Shown: positions 41,067 to 43,853 of the stretch, piece by piece | Layout of the letters: every line of letters begins with the position of its first letter | Numbering within the stretch: position 1 is the stretch's first letter | Assembly (NCBI RefSeq): GCF_016863335.1 | Contig: NZ_BOOR01000083.1 | Coordinates: 1 to 43,853, forward strand | DNA length: 43,853 bases | Direction: 5' to 3' | From: Planotetraspora thailandica | GTDB taxonomy: Bacteria; Actinomycetota; Actinomycetes; Streptosporangiales; Streptosporangiaceae | Translations under genes and position numbers: made by a program | The notes under the pieces: generated by a model | Seen by the model: the letters and a program-made list of their open reading frames with translations, nothing else | What the model was told of the DNA's origin: nothing | Databases searched by the model: none

Positions 41067-41509
41067 ACCGATGACTGTTCGGCGCGCGTCTTGAGCGCGT
41101 CGAACACCTGAGACCAGCCGACGGTGTTGAACTTCACCGCCTCGCTGCGCAGTTCCCCGGACCCGGCCAGCGCCGCGAACCCGCTCTCGACGACGCGGAG
41201 CAGCGTCTTGTCGCCTTCCGGCGTCAACGTGAACTCCACGAGGGTGCTGTTGTCCTCACGCAGCTCTTCTCCAGGAAACGCACTGGTCCAACGGTACGCC
41301 ACGTACGTCGGCGGCTCGACCTTCTCCACACGCACCCAGACCTCACCGAGATTGGGGTTCTTCGCCACCATCGACTCGCCTTCTTCGGCCACCGTGCCGG
41401 TCAGGCTCGCCTCGTCGGCCACCCAGAACCCGGGTTCGGCCACCAGCGACCAGACTCGCTCCAGGGATGCCGCGATCAGGGTTTCGCGTTCGATCCGATC
41501 CTCACTCAT
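41063..41509 (-). CDS. SRPBCC (AHSA1-like) domain protein
   Basis: A 148-residue protein with the START/Bet v1-like fold: IERETLIAASLERVWSLVAE, then VEKVEPPTYVAYRWTSAFPG, then TLVEFTLTPEGDKTLLRVVE and FNTVGWSQVFDALK at the end. It forms a hydrophobic pocket and likely binds a lipophilic ligand. ATG at 41509 follows GGAG. It is translationally coupled to the downstream ArsR gene; the ligand may control the regulator's activity. Confidence 0.9.
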   Translation of the reverse strand: MSEDRIERETLIAASLERVWSLVAEPGFWVADEASLTGTVAEEGESMVAKNPNLGEVWVRVEKVEPPTYVAYRWTSAFPGEELREDNSTLVEFTLTPEGDKTLLRVVESGFAALAGSGELRSEAVKFNTVGWSQVFDALKTRAEQSSV

Positions 41510-41529
41510 GAGGAGACTCCTTCGCGCTC

Positions 41530-41601
41530 GCAATGGATGTGCAACTACAGAGTTGCACATCGTCTCCTCCAGGCGCAACCCCAGAGTTGCACATCCATTG
41601 C
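41530..41601. promoter_or_regulatory. Tandem dyads nested in a 17-bp inverted repeat, probable ArsR operators
   Basis: GTGCAACT-ACAG-AGTTGCAC (41539-41558) is a perfect dyad. A second, slightly imperfect copy with GCGCAACC and AGTTGCAC occurs at 41573-41592, 34 bases on. The outer arms GCAATGGATGTGCAACT (41530-41546) and AGTTGCACATCCATTGC (41585-41601) are perfectly complementary. The block sits 21 bases upstream of the SRPBCC start. Confidence 0.7.
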
Positions 41602-41669
41602 GGCGCGGTCGTGCGCGTCGTAGCTGTTCGCCTGGGCCACGCCGGCCCCTTGATCACACTCCTGGGGTG

Positions 41670-41858
41670 CTAGTGAAGTCCCAACATCATGAGGACGACG
41701 AGACCGACGAGGTGAAGGCCCACGATGAAGACGAGGAGGAAGATGAAGACGAACTTGGCGGGCCCGTGCTCGAATTCCTTTCCCTCTTTCAGCGGGGGTA
41801 GTTGCGCCTGACGTTCGGCGATCCGCTCTTCCAGGGTCTTCCTCTTCGGACGAGACAT
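41670..41858 (-). CDS. Small single-helix membrane protein
   Basis: A 62-residue protein: charged N-terminal half (SRPKRKTLEERIAERQAQLP) and one C-terminal membrane helix (FVFIFLLVFIVGLHLVGLVV). ATG at 41858 has the perfect-looking GGAGG at 5 bases. A longer form starting at the GTG at 41924 would overlap the rhodanese stop by four bases (GTGA). The gene follows the rhodanese gene on the same strand and is probably co-transcribed with it. Function unknown. Confidence 0.75.
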   Translation of the reverse strand: MSRPKRKTLEERIAERQAQLPPLKEGKEFEHGPAKFVFIFLLVFIVGLHLVGLVVLMMLGLH

Positions 41859-41920
41859 GCCGGCCTCCGGTGTGGGGTGGTTGTTCATTCGGCTGTCCAC
41901 CTGCTCGGTACGGGCCGGTA

Positions 41921-42763
41921 TCACGAGGCGGACCCACGCTCGACGGGGACGCCGACGAGCGAGCCGTACTCAGCCCATGAGCCGTCGTAGTTCTTGACGC
42001 CCGGTCGGTCGAGCAGTTCGCTGAGCACGAACCACGTGTGGGCGCTGCGCTCGCCGATACGGCAGTAGACGATGGTCTCGCTCGCGTTCAGATCGACCGA
42101 CGCCTCGCCGTACAGGCGGCGTAGCTCCTCGTCCGGCTTGAAGGTGCCGTCGTCGTTGGCGGCCTTGGACCACGGGACGTTCCTGGCGGTGGGAACATGA
42201 CCGGCCACCTGAGCCTGCTCCTGGGGAAAGTGCGCAGGGGCGAGGATCTTGCCGGAGAACTCGTCGGGGGAGCGGACGTCGACGATGGTCTTGGTGCCGA
42301 TGGAGGCGATGACCTCGTCACGGAACGCGCGGATCGAAGCGTCAGGCTCCTGGGCGTGGTACTGCGTGGCGGGGCGCCGCACCGTTTCACTGGACAGCTC
42401 GCGACCGTCGAGCTCCCACTTCTTGCGCCCTCCGTCCAGCAGGCGGACGTCGCGGTGGCCGTAGATCTTGAAGTACCAGTAGGCGTAAGCGGCGAACCAG
42501 TTGTTGTTGCCGCCGTAGAGGATGACGGTGTCGTCGTTGGCGATGCCCTTGCGTGACAGCAGGGCCTCGAAGCCGGCCTTGTCGATGAAGTCGCGGCGGA
42601 TCGGGTCCTGGAGGTCGTCTCTCCAGTCGATCTTCACGGCTCCGCGGATGTGGTTCTTGTCGTAGGCCCTGGTGTCTTCGTCGACCTCGACCAGGACCAC
42701 GCCGGAGTCATCGATGTGCTCCAGCACCCAGGCGGCGTCGACAAGCACGTTGGAGCGGCTCAT
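41921..42763 (-). CDS. Two-domain rhodanese-type sulfurtransferase
   Basis: A 280-residue tandem rhodanese. The N-terminal domain (about 5-130) is inactive; the C-terminal domain carries the active-site loop TIVYCRIGERSAHTWF with C234. CRxGxR is the form typical of thiosulfate:cyanide sulfurtransferases. It moves sulfane sulfur from thiosulfate or a persulfide to an acceptor. ATG at 42763 has AGAGAGAAG upstream. It is divergent from an OhrR-like MarR gene, so control by thiol oxidation is possible. Confidence 0.92.
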   Translation of the reverse strand: MSRSNVLVDAAWVLEHIDDSGVVLVEVDEDTRAYDKNHIRGAVKIDWRDDLQDPIRRDFIDKAGFEALLSRKGIANDDTVILYGGNNNWFAAYAYWYFKIYGHRDVRLLDGGRKKWELDGRELSSETVRRPATQYHAQEPDASIRAFRDEVIASIGTKTIVDVRSPDEFSGKILAPAHFPQEQAQVAGHVPTARNVPWSKAANDDGTFKPDEELRRLYGEASVDLNASETIVYCRIGERSAHTWFVLSELLDRPGVKNYDGSWAEYGSLVGVPVERGSAS

Positions 42764-42827
42764 GGCTTCTCTCTCTGACGGTAGGGGGGCGGCATCGGGG
42801 ACGCATGCTGGCTCTGCGGCCAGATGA

Positions 42828-42859
42828 TTAGTGCACTAACTGTTCGTACGCTAACTGTT
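42828..42859. promoter_or_regulatory. Operator-like palindrome and repeats between rhodanese and MarR genes
   Basis: TTAGTGCACTAA (42828-42839) is a perfect 12-base palindrome. CTAACTGTT occurs twice, at 42836-42844 and 42851-42859, starts 15 bases apart. The block lies 35-65 bases upstream of the MarR start, in a region shared by both divergent promoters. Confidence 0.55.
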
Positions 42860-42893
42860 ATAGCATGGATCCTTCGACCCCTATGGAGGTGCC

Positions 42894-43367
42894 ATGAGTG
42901 ACCTTGACGACATCGCCGACCCACTGGCCCTGGAAAATCAGGTGTGCTTCGCCCTGGCGGTCGCCGCGCGCAGTGTGATCGCGGTCTACCGGCCCCTTCT
43001 GGAGCCGATGGGTTTGACCCATCCCCAATACCTGGTGATGCTGGCGCTGTGGCAACACGCGCCGTTGTCCGTCAAAGACCTCAGCCGCCTGCTGCAGGTG
43101 GAACCGGCCACGTTGTCGCCACTGCTCAAACGCCTGGAGGCCAGCGGGTACGTCCACCGTCCGCGGGCCAGCGACGACGAGCGCACCCTCGCGGTGACCC
43201 TCACTCCGGCGGGACGGCAGTTGCGCAGTGAAGCCGAGAAGATCCCGCCGACGATCGTCGGGCGCCTGGGAATGGAGCTTTCCGAGCTTCAGCATCTCCA
43301 CCAAGTGCTTATGCAGGTCATCGCCGCAGCCAACGACGCCAACAACGCTCAGCGGGCCGCGCGTTGA
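42894..43367 (+). CDS. MarR-family regulator, OhrR-like with reactive cysteine
   Basis: A 157-residue regulator. LENQVCFALAVAARS near the N-terminus matches the OhrR segment that carries the peroxide-sensing cysteine, here C18. The winged helix is LSVKDLSRLLQVEPATLSPL then LEASGYVHRPRASDDERTLA. It probably senses organic hydroperoxides or other thiol oxidants. ATG at 42894 follows GGAGG. No ohr peroxidase gene is near; its obvious target is the divergent rhodanese gene. Confidence 0.92.
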   Translation: MSDLDDIADPLALENQVCFALAVAARSVIAVYRPLLEPMGLTHPQYLVMLALWQHAPLSVKDLSRLLQVEPATLSPLLKRLEASGYVHRPRASDDERTLAVTLTPAGRQLRSEAEKIPPTIVGRLGMELSELQHLHQVLMQVIAAANDANNAQRAAR

Positions 43368-43485
43368 TAGGCGTAGTCGCCCGGAAGGTCTCGATTCGGA
43401 TGTGTCAAAGCAGGCGCAGAACTCCAGCGCCGCATTCACCGGTGAAAGGTTCATCGCGTCCGCCGGCTCGCCGCAATTTGTGGGC

Positions 43486-43514
43486 TTGACAAGCGCGGCG
43501 GCGTAGGGCACCCT
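43486..43514 (+). promoter_or_regulatory. Possible upstream rpoB promoter
   Basis: TTGACA at 43486-43491 is a consensus -35 box; the hexamer 17 bases later, CACCCT (43509-43514), is a poor -10. It may be a weak or regulated promoter about 170 bases before the rpoB start. Confidence 0.35.
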
Positions 43515-43548
43515 GAAGATGCGACCAGATAGATGGTCTGCGTTAGCG

Positions 43549-43577
43549 TGGACAAATTCGGCTAGAGCATGTACGCT
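43549..43577 (+). promoter_or_regulatory. Probable rpoB promoter
   Basis: TGGACA (43549-43554) and TACGCT (43572-43577) with a 17-base spacer match the actinomycete housekeeping promoter well. It would give a leader of about 100 bases. Confidence 0.55.
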
Positions 43578-43685
43578 CGCGTTTCCACGCTGCCTTTTTG
43601 AACGACCCGCTCCGCTCGCTCACGTTGCGAGGTTGTCTGGCGTGGGTGTAGTCAGTTCCGCCGCGAGCCCTCGGAAGGACATCTG

Positions 43686-43853
43686 TTGGCAGCCTCGCGC
43701 AACGCCTCCGCCGTACCCGCCGGTCCCCATCGCGTCTCCTTTTCACGTATCCAGGAGCCATTGGAGGTTCCTGACCTTCTCGCCCTGCAGACCGAGTCGT
43801 TCGACTGGTTGCTGGGAAACGAGAGATGGAAGTCCCGGGTGGAGGCGGCTCGT
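43686..43853 (+). CDS. rpoB: RNA polymerase beta subunit, N-terminal 56 codons (cut by window edge)
   Basis: The frame starting at TTG 43686 reads (M)[20 protein letters not shown], then [20 protein letters not shown], then [15 protein letters not shown]. [27 protein letters not shown] is diagnostic for the beginning of actinobacterial RpoB. GGAAGGA lies 6 bases upstream, fixing the start. The rest lies outside the window. The usual upstream genes rplJ and rplL are absent; the nearest upstream gene on this strand is the MarR regulator. This suggests a second, displaced rpoB copy or an unusual arrangement; the sequence here cannot tell whether it is rifampicin-resistant. Confidence 0.93.
   Translation, partial: MAASRNASAVPAGPHRVSFSRIQEPLEVPDLLALQTESFDWLLGNERWKSRVEAAR

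Larger units (their letters stand above)
43368..43685. other. 318-bp region upstream of rpoB
   Basis: No gene seen: there is no trace of rplJ or rplL. The region contains two promoter-like elements and an imperfect dyad GACCA-GATAGA-TGGTC (43523-43538) lying between them. The 43600-43680 part is a leader that ends with GGAAGGA. Confidence 0.6.

Noticed and set aside
1-43853. CRISPR arrays, tRNA or rRNA genes, prophage structural genes
   Set aside because: No regular spacer-repeat pattern, no cloverleaf-like or rRNA signature, and no capsid, tail or integrase genes were seen.

Overview
This is a GC-rich, densely coded chromosomal window from an actinomycete. The evidence is strong third-position GC bias, many GTG/TTG starts, several transcripts that look leaderless, and typical actinobacterial families (SARP/BTAD regulator, ECF41 sigma factor, MmyB-type XRE regulator, S37 peptidase, P450). 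The last 168 bases are the start of rpoB. No ribosomal protein gene (rplJ/rplL) precedes it, which is unusual. Some Nonomuraea strains carry a second, displaced rpoB, so a Streptosporangiaceae-like host is possible, but this is inference only. I see no tRNA, rRNA, CRISPR array, complete insertion sequence or replication origin.

Layout, left to right. 1-5 kb: a large SARP-type ATPase regulator and a pentapeptide-repeat membrane protein. 5-10 kb: an ECF41 sigma factor, a small membrane protein, a cupin and an NAD(P)-binding epimerase-like protein, then a MocR regulator. 10-14.2 kb: a compact minus-strand operon that looks like an alkylation-repair unit (two MGMT-type methyltransferases, a small ECF sigma factor, a 2OG-Fe(II) oxygenase, a 44-residue piece resembling the Ada zinc domain, and an unknown protein). 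Its last five genes are joined by four 4-base stop/start overlaps. A frameshifted DUF3885 gene lies upstream. 14-26 kb: PadR regulator/aldehyde dehydrogenase pair, acyl-CoA desaturase, a giant secreted serine hydrolase fused to a parallel beta-helix, a cytochrome P450, a secreted S37 tripeptidyl aminopeptidase and an MmyB-type regulator. 26.5-33 kb: a solute-uptake module, with a TAXI-type lipoprotein, a TctD/TctE-like two-component system and the tripartite tricarboxylate transporter tctCBA. 33-37 kb: a TetR-controlled region in which a SnoaL-like/SDR gene pair appears duplicated. One copy is decayed next to transposase remnants. The repeated TetR operator is visible directly, and a twice-frameshifted Nudix gene follows. 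37-43.4 kb: carboxylesterase, STAS protein, DHA2 efflux pump, ArsR/SRPBCC pair with tandem operators, rhodanese plus small membrane protein, and a divergent OhrR-like MarR regulator. 43.5 kb to the end: promoter region and start of rpoB.

Four probable single-base frameshifts in three short genes (DUF3885, SnoaL-like, Nudix) mean either pseudogene decay or sequence errors. They should be checked before these genes are called dead. The strongest candidates for something new are the coupled alkylation-repair operon, the displaced rpoB, and the TetR/SDR/SnoaL locus.
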